Made by a program: the position numbers and the translations under genes. Below the pieces are notes generated by a model. It worked only from the letters and a program-made list of their open reading frames with translations. It was not told where the DNA came from and ran no database searches. DNA of 19,618 nucleotides from Actinomycetes bacterium (GTDB lineage: Bacteria; Actinomycetota; Coriobacteriia; Coriobacteriales; Eggerthellaceae): NCBI GenBank assembly GCA_023403475.1, contig JAEYEL010000087.1, positions 1-19,618 on the forward strand. Reading direction: 5' to 3'. Every line of letters begins with the position of its first letter. Position 1 is the first letter of the stretch. Positions 1 to 8,020 of the stretch are shown in pieces.

Positions 1-935
1 ACGGAGGAAAGGGCAACCGCGCGAAAACCGACGCGAATGGAGGCCAAAGCGGTCATACGCTGGGAAAGGACGAGGTAGAGCAGGCGGTGGTCGATATCAT
101 CACCGACAACCAGAACAACGGCAAGGCAACGGGTTTAGGCGAAGTGGGAAGCCGTCTGCTCAAACGCTACCCCGATTTCGACGTACGCAGCTATGGGACG
201 AACCTTCTTTCGAAGCTGCTCGGCGAGTTCTCGCGGGTGAAGATAACGAAAGACGGAAGTTCGGTGGCCGTCGAGCTGGTGGACGACAAAGCGCACGAGC
301 GCCCGGCATCCTCTGGCGAGGACTCCGCTGTCCCTGCAGATCCGAAGCCTGTGGAGGGAAAGCCGGCTTTGTCGAAACCTGTGGAAAAGAAGCCTGCATT
401 GCCGAAGCCTGCGGAAAAGGAGCCTGAGGACGCCGCGTTGCGGCCTGCGGATGAGACAGGGGAGAAAAAGGAAAGGCGGACAAGGCGGCCTCGCAAGGTC
501 GTCCCCGTTTCCGAAGAGGCTCGGGCTACGCGGGATTCCGGGGAGGAGAAGCAGGAGAAGCAGGAGAAACCGTTGCGGGATGCTGCTTCCAAGACCGAGA
601 AGAGGGATCCTCGAAGGTCGCGGCGCATGTCCGCTAAGCCGGAGAGAAAGCTTGCCGTAAAGGCCAAGTCCGAAAAGGCTCTCGATCGCTCCGAAAAGCC
701 TGCCGTCGAAAGTATGGCGGCAGGCGACCCCGCATCCTACATCCGCCAGCTCATAGGCGAGGCGGGGCCGGACGGCATCGCGCTTTCCGTGCTCGGAAAA
801 CGCGTGCGCGCGAAGTTCCACGGCTTCAAGGTGCGCGACCTTGGCTATACGCAGCTCAAAGGGTACGTGCTGCACTTAGGCGATGTGGAACTGGAAAGAA
901 TCGACAAGGAGACCTTCGTGCGCCTAGGCGAATAG
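1..935 (+). CDS. Tandem OST-HTH (LOTUS) domain protein, 5'-truncated by the window edge
   Basis: The reading frame is open from base 3 with no stop upstream, so the gene begins outside the window; the GTG at 87 would cut into the first domain and is not the likely start. Two related winged-helix-like domains are visible. The first covers about 72-280 and contains LGEVGSRLLKRYPDFDVRSY. The second covers about 735-930 and contains LSVLGKRVRAKFHGFKVRD. Both show the OST-HTH/LOTUS pattern of a short helix, a Gly turn and a 'F.v...G...L' block. Between them is a long charged linker (about 300-715) with KPVE/KPAL-type repeats and many Lys, Arg and Glu residues, probably disordered. In bacteria such domains commonly follow an NYN (PIN-like) nuclease domain, which would lie upstream and cannot be seen here. 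An RNA-binding or RNA-processing role is inferred from the family; the substrate is unknown. Confidence 0.75.
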   Translation, partial: GGKGNRAKTDANGGQSGHTLGKDEVEQAVVDIITDNQNNGKATGLGEVGSRLLKRYPDFDVRSYGTNLLSKLLGEFSRVKITKDGSSVAVELVDDKAHERPASSGEDSAVPADPKPVEGKPALSKPVEKKPALPKPAEKEPEDAALRPADETGEKKERRTRRPRKVVPVSEEARATRDSGEEKQEKQEKPLRDAASKTEKRDPRRSRRMSAKPERKLAVKAKSEKALDRSEKPAVESMAAGDPASYIRQLIGEAGPDGIALSVLGKRVRAKFHGFKVRDLGYTQLKGYVLHLGDVELERIDKETFVRLGE

Positions 936-994
936 GTGAGCAGGCACCTAGGCGAGCAGGTCTTCGCGCGTTCTTCGTGAACTGCGCGGATTGT

Positions 995-1024
995 TTGGCA
1001 CGCAAGGCGCATATGTGCGATAAT
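995..1024 (+). promoter_or_regulatory. Promoter for tig (extended -10)
   Basis: TTGGCA (995-1000) serves as -35, followed by an 18-base spacer and GATAAT (1019-1024) preceded by TGC at 1016-1018, which gives an extended -10. Transcription would start near 1031 and leave a GC-rich leader of about 110 bases before the tig GTG. The leader contains short self-complementary stretches, for example TCGCC..GGCGA near 1092-1105. Confidence 0.6.
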
Positions 1025-1139
1025 ACCGATTTGCGCTCTTGCGGGCGCAGACGCGCCGCATTGAAGCGGTCGGGCGGGGAAGGCCCGCAGGTCGCCGCAC
1101 GGCGACGCGTGCGAAATGGAAACGATGGAGGAAAGTTAC

Positions 1140-2669
1140 GTGGACACAAAAGTTGAGGCGCTCGAGGATAACCGCGTCAAAGTGACCGTTACCGTGGATG
1201 CAGCGGAAGTAAGCGGTCGCATCAAGAAGACCTATAAAGATTTCGCTCTCAAGTACAATTTCCCTGGGTTTCGCCGCGGCAAGGCTCCGCGACCCATCAT
1301 CGACAACGCGCTCGGCGCGGAGGCGGTGCGCGCTACGGTGACCGATGCGGTTGTCAACGAGAACTACCCGCTCGTTGTGGACGGAAACGATCTGTACCCT
1401 ATCGGCAAGCCCGACTTCGAGGACAACGGGTTGGTGGAAGACGGCAAGCCCTACACGTTCGCGTTCGCCGTCGAAGTGAAGCCCGAGCTTGAGCTTTCCG
1501 GCTACGACGCCTGCGAGATAGAGCTTCCTTTCGAAAAGGCGACGGAAGCGGAAATAAACGAGCAGGTTGAAAGCCTCCGCGAGCACTATTACACCTTCGA
1601 GGACGCCTCCGCCGCCACGAAAATAAAGGAAGGCGGCTATGCTGACCTCGCCATGAAGGCGACCGACGACAACGGAGAAAACATCGAAACGCTTACGAGC
1701 GAGTCGCGCGTGTACGGGCTGGGAACGGGTCTGTTCCCCGAAAGCTTCGACAAAGAGCTTCTGGGCATGAAGAAGGGTCAGACCAAGCAGTTCTCCATCG
1801 ACGTTCCCGCAGAGGGCGCTGTTCTCATGACCTCTTTGGCGGGCAAGACCGTAAAAGTTGCCTTCGACGTCGAGATCAAAGCGGTGAAGAACAAAGTCCT
1901 TCCCGAAGTAACCGACGAATGGGCAAAGGAGACGCTCGGGTTCGAGAACGCGGAAGATTTGCGCGCGCGCGTCGCGGAGTCCGTCTCGAGCCAGAAGGCC
2001 GACGTGCTGCCGCGCCTGAAGGAGAATGCTTGCTTGGCGGTTTTGACCGAGCGTCTTGTCGGCGATGTCCCCCCGAGCATGGCGGAAGATTCCGAAACGA
2101 GCCTTTTGCAGGACTTCTTCCAGCAGCTGCAGCATCAGGGCATGAGCTTCGACACCTACCTCATGCAACAGGGCCTCACATCCGACCAGTTCAAGGAAGA
2201 TATCAAGAAGCAGGCGCTCGACATGGCGAAGCAGGACTTGGCGCTTGACGCATGGGCGCGCCACTTCGGGCTTTCAGCCACCGACGAAGAGGTTTCCCAC
2301 GAGTTCGCCGTAAGCGGCGTGGAAGACCCCAAGGCGCTCGAGGACGAATGGCGCAAAAACGGCCAGCTGCATCTTATCCGTCAGGGAATCAGGCGCAAGA
2401 ACGCCATGGAAGACGTGATGGAGAAGGCTAAGGTCACCGAAGTCGATTTCGCCGCGAAGGCTGCGGAAGAAAAGGCCGAGGAGAAAAAGCCCGCCAAGAA
2501 AGCCGCCGCGAAGAAAGCCTCCAAGAAGTCCGAGGAGAAAGAGGCTGAAGGCGCAGACGAGAAGAAGCCTGCGAAGAAGGCCTCTGCCAAGAAGAAGTCT
2601 TCGAAAGAGGATGCGGCGCCCGCCGAAAAAGACGAAGCCTCCGCGCCGGTCGAAACGGATGCCAAGTAA
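1140..2669 (+). CDS. tig: Trigger factor, ribosome-associated chaperone
   Basis: Trigger factor docks at the ribosomal exit tunnel and shields nascent chains. The start chosen is GTG 1140: GGAGGA at 1127-1132 sits 7 bases upstream, and the product then begins MDTKVEALEDNRVKVTV, as family members do. The ATG at 1116 has no ribosome binding site. The product has 509 residues. The N-terminal ribosome-binding domain carries the signature GFRRGKAP at residues 43-50. An FKBP-type PPIase domain covers about 150-240, followed by the helical C-terminal chaperone domain to about 435. Residues from about 438 to 509 form a Lys/Ala/Glu-rich tail with EKKPAKK and AKKASKK repeats that is absent from the E. 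coli protein (432 residues). The gene is followed by clpP and clpX, a conserved order linking folding and proteolysis. Identification is secure; the function of the tail is not known. Confidence 0.97.
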   Translation: MDTKVEALEDNRVKVTVTVDAAEVSGRIKKTYKDFALKYNFPGFRRGKAPRPIIDNALGAEAVRATVTDAVVNENYPLVVDGNDLYPIGKPDFEDNGLVEDGKPYTFAFAVEVKPELELSGYDACEIELPFEKATEAEINEQVESLREHYYTFEDASAATKIKEGGYADLAMKATDDNGENIETLTSESRVYGLGTGLFPESFDKELLGMKKGQTKQFSIDVPAEGAVLMTSLAGKTVKVAFDVEIKAVKNKVLPEVTDEWAKETLGFENAEDLRARVAESVSSQKADVLPRLKENACLAVLTERLVGDVPPSMAEDSETSLLQDFFQQLQHQGMSFDTYLMQQGLTSDQFKEDIKKQALDMAKQDLALDAWARHFGLSATDEEVSHEFAVSGVEDPKALEDEWRKNGQLHLIRQGIRRKNAMEDVMEKAKVTEVDFAAKAAEEKAEEKKPAKKAAAKKASKKSEEKEAEGADEKKPAKKASAKKKSSKEDAAPAEKDEASAPVETDAK

Positions 2670-2681
2670 AGTGAACGTGTC

Positions 2682-2798
2682 TAGCCGTTCGGCGAAGCTC
2701 GATGCCGAACGGTTAGGTGCCGGCAACGTCGTGCTGCTATGCTCTGCGACGCGCCGGCAACGTCGTGCCGCTGCCGTGCCCCGCGACGCGGCAGCGGC
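2682..2798 (+). repeat. Two hairpins and a degenerate tandem repeat between tig and clpP
   Basis: Two strong inverted repeats fill the tig-clpP gap. The first has arms CCGTTCGGC (2685-2693) and GCCGAACGG (2704-2712), extendable to 12 pairs with one G-U. The second has arms GCCGCTGCCG (2767-2776) and CGGCAGCGGC (2789-2798). They overlap a direct repeat: GCCGGCAACGTCGTGC occurs at 2719-2734 and again at 2753-2768. Neither hairpin is followed by a clear T-run, although 2799-2806 is AT-rich, so they may be weak terminators, processing sites or expanded repeats. TATTAT at 2800-2805 could be a -10 for clpP, but no -35 is evident. Confidence 0.5.
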
Positions 2799-2871
2799 GT
2801 ATTATATGATCAGTCGGAAAGAACGGCCGCCGCGTGCGGCCGCAACCCTATAGAAAGCGAGGCCGTAAACC

Positions 2872-3501
2872 ATGAGCATTGAACGTGTGAATTCCGCTTT
2901 AATCCCCTATGTTATCGAGCAGTCTCCGCGCGGCGAACGCAGCTACGATATCTATTCGCGTCTGTTGAACGACCGCATCATCTTCCTTGGCGAACAGATA
3001 GACGACCATGTTGCCAATTCGGTGGTGGCGCAGCTGCTTCATCTTGAAAGCGCCGACCCCGAAAAGGACATCTCCCTCTACATCAATTCCCCCGGAGGGT
3101 CGGTCACGGCCGGTTTGGGCATTCTGGACACCATGAACTTCATCAAGTGCGATGTTTCCACCATCTGTATCGGCGAATGCGCATCCATGGCGGCCGTGCT
3201 GCTTTCGGCCGGCGCCAAAGGCAAGCGCTTCTGCCTACCGAACTCCATGGTGCTCATCCACCAGCCTTCCGGCGGGGCGCAAGGCCAGCAGACCGAGATA
3301 GCGATCGTCGCTGACTTCATGCTGAAGACGCGCAAGCGCCTGAACAAGATTCTTGCCGACAACACCGGCCAGGACCTCGAGACCATACAGGCCGATACCG
3401 AGCGCGACAACTATATGACCGCCGAGCAGGCCAAGGAATACGGTCTCGTCGACGAGATCATCACGCACCACGGCGCTGCTTCATCCGAGAAAAGCGAATA
3501 G
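2872..3501 (+). CDS. clpP: ATP-dependent Clp protease proteolytic subunit ClpP
   Basis: This serine protease subunit assembles as a double heptameric barrel and degrades substrates unfolded by ClpX or ClpC in the cytoplasm. The 209-residue length is typical. The catalytic triad is visible and correctly spaced: Ser105 in GECASMAAVLL, His130 in VLIHQPSGG, and Asp179 in DTERDNYM. The spacings of 25 and 49 residues match E. coli ClpP. The SPGGSVTAG loop (residues 73-81) forms the oxyanion region. The start at ATG 2872 has GAGG upstream. clpX begins 5 bases after the stop, so the two are co-transcribed and should form ClpXP. Actinobacteria often have two clpP genes; only one is present here. Confidence 0.98.
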   Translation: MSIERVNSALIPYVIEQSPRGERSYDIYSRLLNDRIIFLGEQIDDHVANSVVAQLLHLESADPEKDISLYINSPGGSVTAGLGILDTMNFIKCDVSTICIGECASMAAVLLSAGAKGKRFCLPNSMVLIHQPSGGAQGQQTEIAIVADFMLKTRKRLNKILADNTGQDLETIQADTERDNYMTAEQAKEYGLVDEIITHHGAASSEKSE

Positions 3502-3506
3502 AGACC

Positions 3507-4916
3507 ATGATCAACAAACGCAATGAAGAGGAGTACGCCGATAATCCGAAAGGCATCGCCTGCGCCTTCTGCGGGAAGACGCCGCAGCAGGTGACGGCTT
3601 TGGTTTCCGGGCCAAACGGCATCTACATATGCGACGAATGCATATCTATCTGCGCCGATGCCATGATGCGCGAGATGGGCATAAGCTTGCAGCAGGGAAT
3701 GTTGGGCGCAGAGCCGGACGAAGACGAGGGGTACGACTGCGGGGAAGGCCGCCATGCTCGCAGCAGCGAGCGCATCGCCGGGCCGCGCCATGCGGCTTCC
3801 GGAAACGAACCCGATCCCGCAACGGTTCTGAGTTCCTTGCCGACGCCGCGCGAGCTTTACAACCACCTCTCCGAGCACGTGGTGGGGCAGGAAGACGCCA
3901 AGCGAGCGCTTTCGGTGGCGGTGTACAACCACTACAAGCGCGTCAGCTTGGGCGCGGCGGCCGAAGAGGGCGACGTGGAGCTTGCCAAGAGCAACATCAT
4001 GCTTCTAGGCCCTACGGGCTCGGGCAAGACTCTTCTTGCCCAGACGCTCGCCCGCACGCTGCAGGTGCCGTTCGCCATCGCCGATGCCACAACGCTTACC
4101 GAAGCGGGGTATGTGGGCGAAGATGTCGAGAACATCCTGCTCAAGCTTATAACGGCGGCCGACTTCGACATTCCGCGCGCCGAGATAGGCATTATCTACA
4201 TCGACGAGATAGACAAGATAGCGCGCAAGGCGGAAAACCTCTCCATCACGCGCGACGTTTCTGGCGAGGGCGTGCAGCAGGCCTTGCTCAAAATCGTCGA
4301 GGGCTGCGAGGCGAGCGTTCCCCCGCAAGGAGGCCGCAAACATCCCCAGCAGGAGCTTATCCACATAGACACGACGAACATCCTGTTCATTTTGGGCGGC
4401 GCGTTCGTGGGTCTTGCCGATATCGTGGCCCAGCGCGTGGGGAAAAGCTCGCTTGGCTTCGTGGCCGATCTGCCTGAGAGCAAAAAACTCGCCGAGGCTG
4501 AGCTTTTGGCCCAGGTGCTGCCCGAAGACCTCAACAAATACGGTATGATTCCCGAATTCGTGGGACGCATCCCGGTCATCACCTCGCTTTCCGAGCTTTC
4601 CGAGGACGACTTGGTGCGCATCCTCACCGAGCCGAAAAACGCGCTTGTGAAGCAGTACACCAAGATGTTCGAATTCGAAGATTCCCGTCTTACGTTTGAG
4701 CCGGAAGCCCTTCGCGCCATAGCACACGAGGCCGTAGAGCACGGAACAGGCGCGCGCGGTTTGCGCACCATCTGCGAGCGCGTGCTCATGGACGTGATGT
4801 ACGATCTTCCCGAGCACGAAGGCGCCTCGACGGTCACCGTATGCGCAAGCGATATAGAAGGCGAAACGCGGCCGGAGATTGTGGCGGCGAAGCAGGAGGC
4901 GAAGCGAAGCGCGTGA
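3507..4916 (+). CDS. clpX: ClpX, AAA+ unfoldase subunit of ClpXP
   Basis: ClpX recognises, unfolds and threads substrates into ClpP using ATP. The 469-residue product starts with a zinc-binding domain carrying Cys19, Cys22, Cys42 and Cys45 (CAFC and CDEC). A linker rich in acidic residues, Gly and Arg (about 65-110) is longer than in E. coli ClpX (424 residues). The AAA+ module follows, with Walker A GPTGSGKT (168-175, Lys174), the pore loop GYVG (Tyr202), Walker B IDEID (232-236), and GARGLR in the C-terminal small domain as sensor 2. IGF-type ClpP-contact residues are not obvious; the segment around FVGLADIVAQRVGKSSLGF takes that place. The ATG lies 5 bases after the clpP stop. Confidence 0.97.
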   Translation: MINKRNEEEYADNPKGIACAFCGKTPQQVTALVSGPNGIYICDECISICADAMMREMGISLQQGMLGAEPDEDEGYDCGEGRHARSSERIAGPRHAASGNEPDPATVLSSLPTPRELYNHLSEHVVGQEDAKRALSVAVYNHYKRVSLGAAAEEGDVELAKSNIMLLGPTGSGKTLLAQTLARTLQVPFAIADATTLTEAGYVGEDVENILLKLITAADFDIPRAEIGIIYIDEIDKIARKAENLSITRDVSGEGVQQALLKIVEGCEASVPPQGGRKHPQQELIHIDTTNILFILGGAFVGLADIVAQRVGKSSLGFVADLPESKKLAEAELLAQVLPEDLNKYGMIPEFVGRIPVITSLSELSEDDLVRILTEPKNALVKQYTKMFEFEDSRLTFEPEALRAIAHEAVEHGTGARGLRTICERVLMDVMYDLPEHEGASTVTVCASDIEGETRPEIVAAKQEAKRSA

Positions 4917-5073
4917 GCGCGCTTGCCGGGTCGCTCGAGCGGCGCGGCGGCTAAGCGGAAAACCGGAGCGACACGAGATGCAGCGGAGAGCGCACAAAGG
5001 TTGTTCGGGCAGCCGAGCTGCTAGGCGGAAGACCTCGCACTTAAAGAGGCGTTTTGAAGGAGAAGCAAAACCT

Positions 5074-7752
5074 ATGGAAGACATGCCGAAGATCTACGAT
5101 GCGGATGCCGTCGAGCAGCGTATGCTCGACAAGTGGCTTGCGGGCGACTATTACAAGCGCAACCCTGGTGTGGGCGACTGCACCGTCACCATTCCGCCGC
5201 CGAACGTCACGGGCGTTCTGCATATGGGGCATGCCATGGACGACACCATCCAAGACGCCATCATCCGCATGAACCGCATGCGCGGCGTTTCCACCCGCTG
5301 GGTGCTCGGCACCGACCATGCGGGTATCGCCACGCAGACCAAGGTGGACAAAAAGCTTGCCTCGATGGGCGTCTCTCGCCGCGAGATAGGACGCGAGAAG
5401 TTCCTCGAGGCGTGCTGGGACTGGACGCGCGAGTACGGCGGGCACATCGTCGAGCAGATAAAACGCATGGGCTGTTCTATCGACTTTTCCGATGAGCACT
5501 TCACCATGGACGCCGACTATGCGCGTGCCGTGCGCAAGGTGTTTTGCGACTGGTACCACGACGGACTTGTCTATCGCGGGAAGCGCATCGTGAACTGGTG
5601 CCCCACCTGCACTACCGCCATCGCCGACGACGAGGCGGAATACGAGGAGGAAGACGGGTGCCTGTGGCATCTGCGCTATCCGCTTTCCCAGCCTGTTGAC
5701 GGGCAAGACTACATCGTGGTGGCCACCACGCGTCCCGAAACCATGCTCGGCGACACGGGCGTGGCGGTTTCTCCCAAAGACCATGAGAAGGACAAGTTCG
5801 TGGGTGCGACGGTCGTTTTGCCCATCGTGAACCGCGAGATTCCCATCTTCTCTGATTTCTACGTCGACGCCGATTTCGGCTCCGGCTTCGTGAAGGTGAC
5901 GCCGGCGCACGATCCGAACGACTTCGCCATGGGAGAGCGTCACGGGCTTGAGAAGATCAACATCTTCGATGAGACGGCGCACGTGGTGGAAGGCTACGGC
6001 GAGTTTTCCGGCATGAGCCGCAACGAGTGCCGAGATGCCGTGGTCGCCTGGTTCGAGGAGCACGGACTGCTCGACTGTGTGGAAGCGCACCATCATTCGG
6101 TCATGCACTGCTACCGGTGCTCGTCTACGCTCGAGCCGTGGCTTTCCGAGCAGTGGTTCGTGGCCGTCGATGCGCTCAAAGGCCCTGCGACCGAAGCCGT
6201 CACGAGCGGGCAGATCACGTTTCATCCGCAGCGTTGGACGCAGACCTATCTCACGTGGATGGAGAACCTGAAGGACTGGTGCATATCGCGCCAGCTGTGG
6301 TGGGGGCATCGCATTCCGGTGTTTTACTGCGATGCGTGCGGGTGGACCGACGCGCTTATGGACGACGCCGAGACGTGCCCGCACTGCGGTGCGCCCGTGC
6401 GTCAGGACGAAGACGTTTTGGACACGTGGTTCTCAAGCCAGCTGTGGACGTTTGCCACGCAGGGTTGGCCGGACCATCTCGAAAGGCTCGAAGGGCATCA
6501 CCCGACCACGGCACTCGTCACCGCGCGCGACATCATAGCGCTTTGGGTGGCGCGCATGATCATGTCGTCCACGTACTTTCTGCACGAGATTCCGTTCAAG
6601 GACGTGGTCATCTATGCCACCATTTTGGCGAAGGACGGCACGCGCATGTCCAAATCGAAGGGCAACGGCGTGGATCCTATGGACCTTATCGCCATGTACG
6701 GCGCCGATGCCATGCGCTTCAACCTGCTCACGCTCGTGACGAACAATCAGGACGTGCGCTTCGACGCCGACATAGACGAAAAGACGCACGAGCTTTTAGG
6801 AAGCCCGCGCACCGAGCAGGCACGTGCGTTCGTGACCAAGATATGGAACGCGAGCCGCTTCGTGTTGGGCAACTTAGAGGGATTTACGCCAGGGGCACCA
6901 CGTGTCCGCACGCAGGCCGACGCGTGGATACTTTCTCGTCTGGCTCGGCTTTCCGCCCAGGTGACCGACTACATGGAACGCTACCAGTTCGGCGAGGCGG
7001 CGCGCGTACTGCACACCTTCTTCTGGAACGAGTTCTGCGACTGGTACATAGAGTTCAGCAAGGCCGATCTGCGCAACGACGGGGTACCCGAGGCGCGGCT
7101 GCAAACGCAGCGCAACCTCGTGTTCGTGCTCGATCGTGCCTTGCGCCTGCTGCATCCGGCCATGCCGTTCGTTACCGAAGCCATTTGGGAAAACGTTCCT
7201 CACGAGGCTGACGAGGCACCCGCGCTCATGGTGGCCGCCTGGCCTGAGCCGCAATCTCTTGCGATGTGGGAAAACGACGACGCGGAGCGTGCCGTGGGGC
7301 TTTTGTGCGACGTGGTTTCCGCCGTGCGCTCCACCCGCGCACGCTACGGCATATCTCCGAAGAAGGAGATAGAGGTTGTGGTGCGGGCAGAAGAGGGAAG
7401 CGCCTGCGTTCTCGAGCCGCTTCGCGCCCAAATTACGTCCATGGGCCGCGTGTCGAACCTTGTCATATCGCTTGATGCTGAAAAACCGCCCGAAAGCGCC
7501 GCTGCGGTAACGAGCGGCTGCGAAGTATACTGCGTGCTTGCCGGCCTCGTCGATTTCGGTGCGGAGCGCGAACGTTTGCGTAAGGAGCGAGGGAAGGTCG
7601 CTGCCGACGAGGCGAAGTTTGAAAAGAAGCTTGCCAACCCCGGCTTTTTGGCGAAGGCCGCCCCTGAAATAGTGGAGAAGGACAAGGCGAAGCTCGCCGC
7701 TTTGCAAGACAAGCTTGTTCGCATAGACGAGCAGTTGGCCGAGTTGGGGTAA
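5074..7752 (+). CDS. valS: Valyl-tRNA synthetase (class I)
   Basis: ValRS charges tRNA-Val and edits mischarged threonine. The start chosen is ATG 5074 (MEDMPKIYDADAVEQRM), preceded by AAGGAGA at 5057-5063. The frame is open further upstream to 4879, but that stretch overlaps clpX and does not resemble the family. The product has 892 residues, normal for bacterial ValRS. Class I signatures are HMGH (50-53) and RMSKS (524-528). The CP1 editing domain lies between them. A four-cysteine knuckle (Cys419, Cys422, Cys435, Cys438) sits in the catalytic half, as in several ValRS subfamilies. The C-terminus (about 825-892) is the charged coiled-coil arm. The 157-base gap after clpX contains no recognisable T-box leader. 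Confidence 0.98.
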   Translation: MEDMPKIYDADAVEQRMLDKWLAGDYYKRNPGVGDCTVTIPPPNVTGVLHMGHAMDDTIQDAIIRMNRMRGVSTRWVLGTDHAGIATQTKVDKKLASMGVSRREIGREKFLEACWDWTREYGGHIVEQIKRMGCSIDFSDEHFTMDADYARAVRKVFCDWYHDGLVYRGKRIVNWCPTCTTAIADDEAEYEEEDGCLWHLRYPLSQPVDGQDYIVVATTRPETMLGDTGVAVSPKDHEKDKFVGATVVLPIVNREIPIFSDFYVDADFGSGFVKVTPAHDPNDFAMGERHGLEKINIFDETAHVVEGYGEFSGMSRNECRDAVVAWFEEHGLLDCVEAHHHSVMHCYRCSSTLEPWLSEQWFVAVDALKGPATEAVTSGQITFHPQRWTQTYLTWMENLKDWCISRQLWWGHRIPVFYCDACGWTDALMDDAETCPHCGAPVRQDEDVLDTWFSSQLWTFATQGWPDHLERLEGHHPTTALVTARDIIALWVARMIMSSTYFLHEIPFKDVVIYATILAKDGTRMSKSKGNGVDPMDLIAMYGADAMRFNLLTLVTNNQDVRFDADIDEKTHELLGSPRTEQARAFVTKIWNASRFVLGNLEGFTPGAPRVRTQADAWILSRLARLSAQVTDYMERYQFGEAARVLHTFFWNEFCDWYIEFSKADLRNDGVPEARLQTQRNLVFVLDRALRLLHPAMPFVTEAIWENVPHEADEAPALMVAAWPEPQSLAMWENDDAERAVGLLCDVVSAVRSTRARYGISPKKEIEVVVRAEEGSACVLEPLRAQITSMGRVSNLVISLDAEKPPESAAAVTSGCEVYCVLAGLVDFGAERERLRKERGKVAADEAKFEKKLANPGFLAKAAPEIVEKDKAKLAALQDKLVRIDEQLAELG

Positions 7753-7924
7753 AGCGTTCGGAAAGCTTGAGACGATCAGCTTCGATGGCTTTTGCTGCCT
7801 GCCGGTCTCGCACTTGGCCCGCGCTTGGCTCCCGCGGGATTCGCAGCAATTCGCATCGGAACCGGCATCGGGACTCGCATCGCCTTGGCTTTTTCCTGAA
7901 CGGGTACGACATGCTGCATATGTT

Positions 7925-7933
7925 TGCTATAAT
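7925..7933 (+). promoter_or_regulatory. Extended -10 promoter for the membrane zinc-ribbon gene
   Basis: TGC followed by TATAAT (7928-7933) gives a consensus extended -10. No good -35 is present at 17-18 bases, which is tolerated in extended -10 promoters. The start of transcription would fall near 7940, giving a leader of about 80 bases. Confidence 0.6.
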
Positions 7934-7940
7934 GTCTGAC

Positions 7941-8001
7941 CGTGCGGCTGCAAAGCTTCCGCACGTAGGGGCGCGAGTGCATAACCGCAGCCGTGCTTTT
8001 T
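7941..8001 (+). promoter_or_regulatory. Leader with two mutually exclusive stems (possible attenuator)
   Basis: CGTGCGG (7941-7947) can pair with CCGCACG (7959-7965). The overlapping stretch GTGCGGCTGC (7942-7951) can instead pair with GCAGCCGTGC (7987-7996), including two G-U pairs, and this second stem is followed at once by TTTTT (7997-8001), as in an intrinsic terminator. The two structures share the same 5' strand, so they compete. No known riboswitch class is recognised, and the long loop (about 35 bases) lowers confidence. Confidence 0.3.
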
Positions 8002-8020
8002 AGGAGAAAAAGAGGAAGAT

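Noticed and set aside
1116..1139. ATG 1116 as the tig start
   Set aside because: It has no Shine-Dalgarno, whereas GTG 1140 has GGAGGA at ideal spacing and matches the family N-terminus.
948..2264. Long minus-strand reading frame of 438 codons opposite tig
   Set aside because: It is antisense to a certain gene and has no family-like motifs. Such frames are usual opposite GC-rich genes.
4879..5073. Upstream extension of the valS frame into clpX
   Set aside because: It overlaps the clpX end, is Arg-rich without family similarity, and a good ribosome binding site precedes ATG 5074.
4917..5073. T-box riboswitch upstream of valS (or thrS)
   Set aside because: No T-box consensus, specifier stem or antiterminator pairing could be found in either gap.
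5041..6384. Minus-strand reading frame of 447 codons opposite valS
   Set aside because: It is a shadow of valS, His/Arg/Val-rich in the way antisense frames of GC-rich genes are.
7763..7793. Terminator after valS
   Set aside because: The stem AAGCT(T)GA/TCAGCTT is short and bulged, and the T-run (7790-7793) lies 7 bases away. It is too weak to call.
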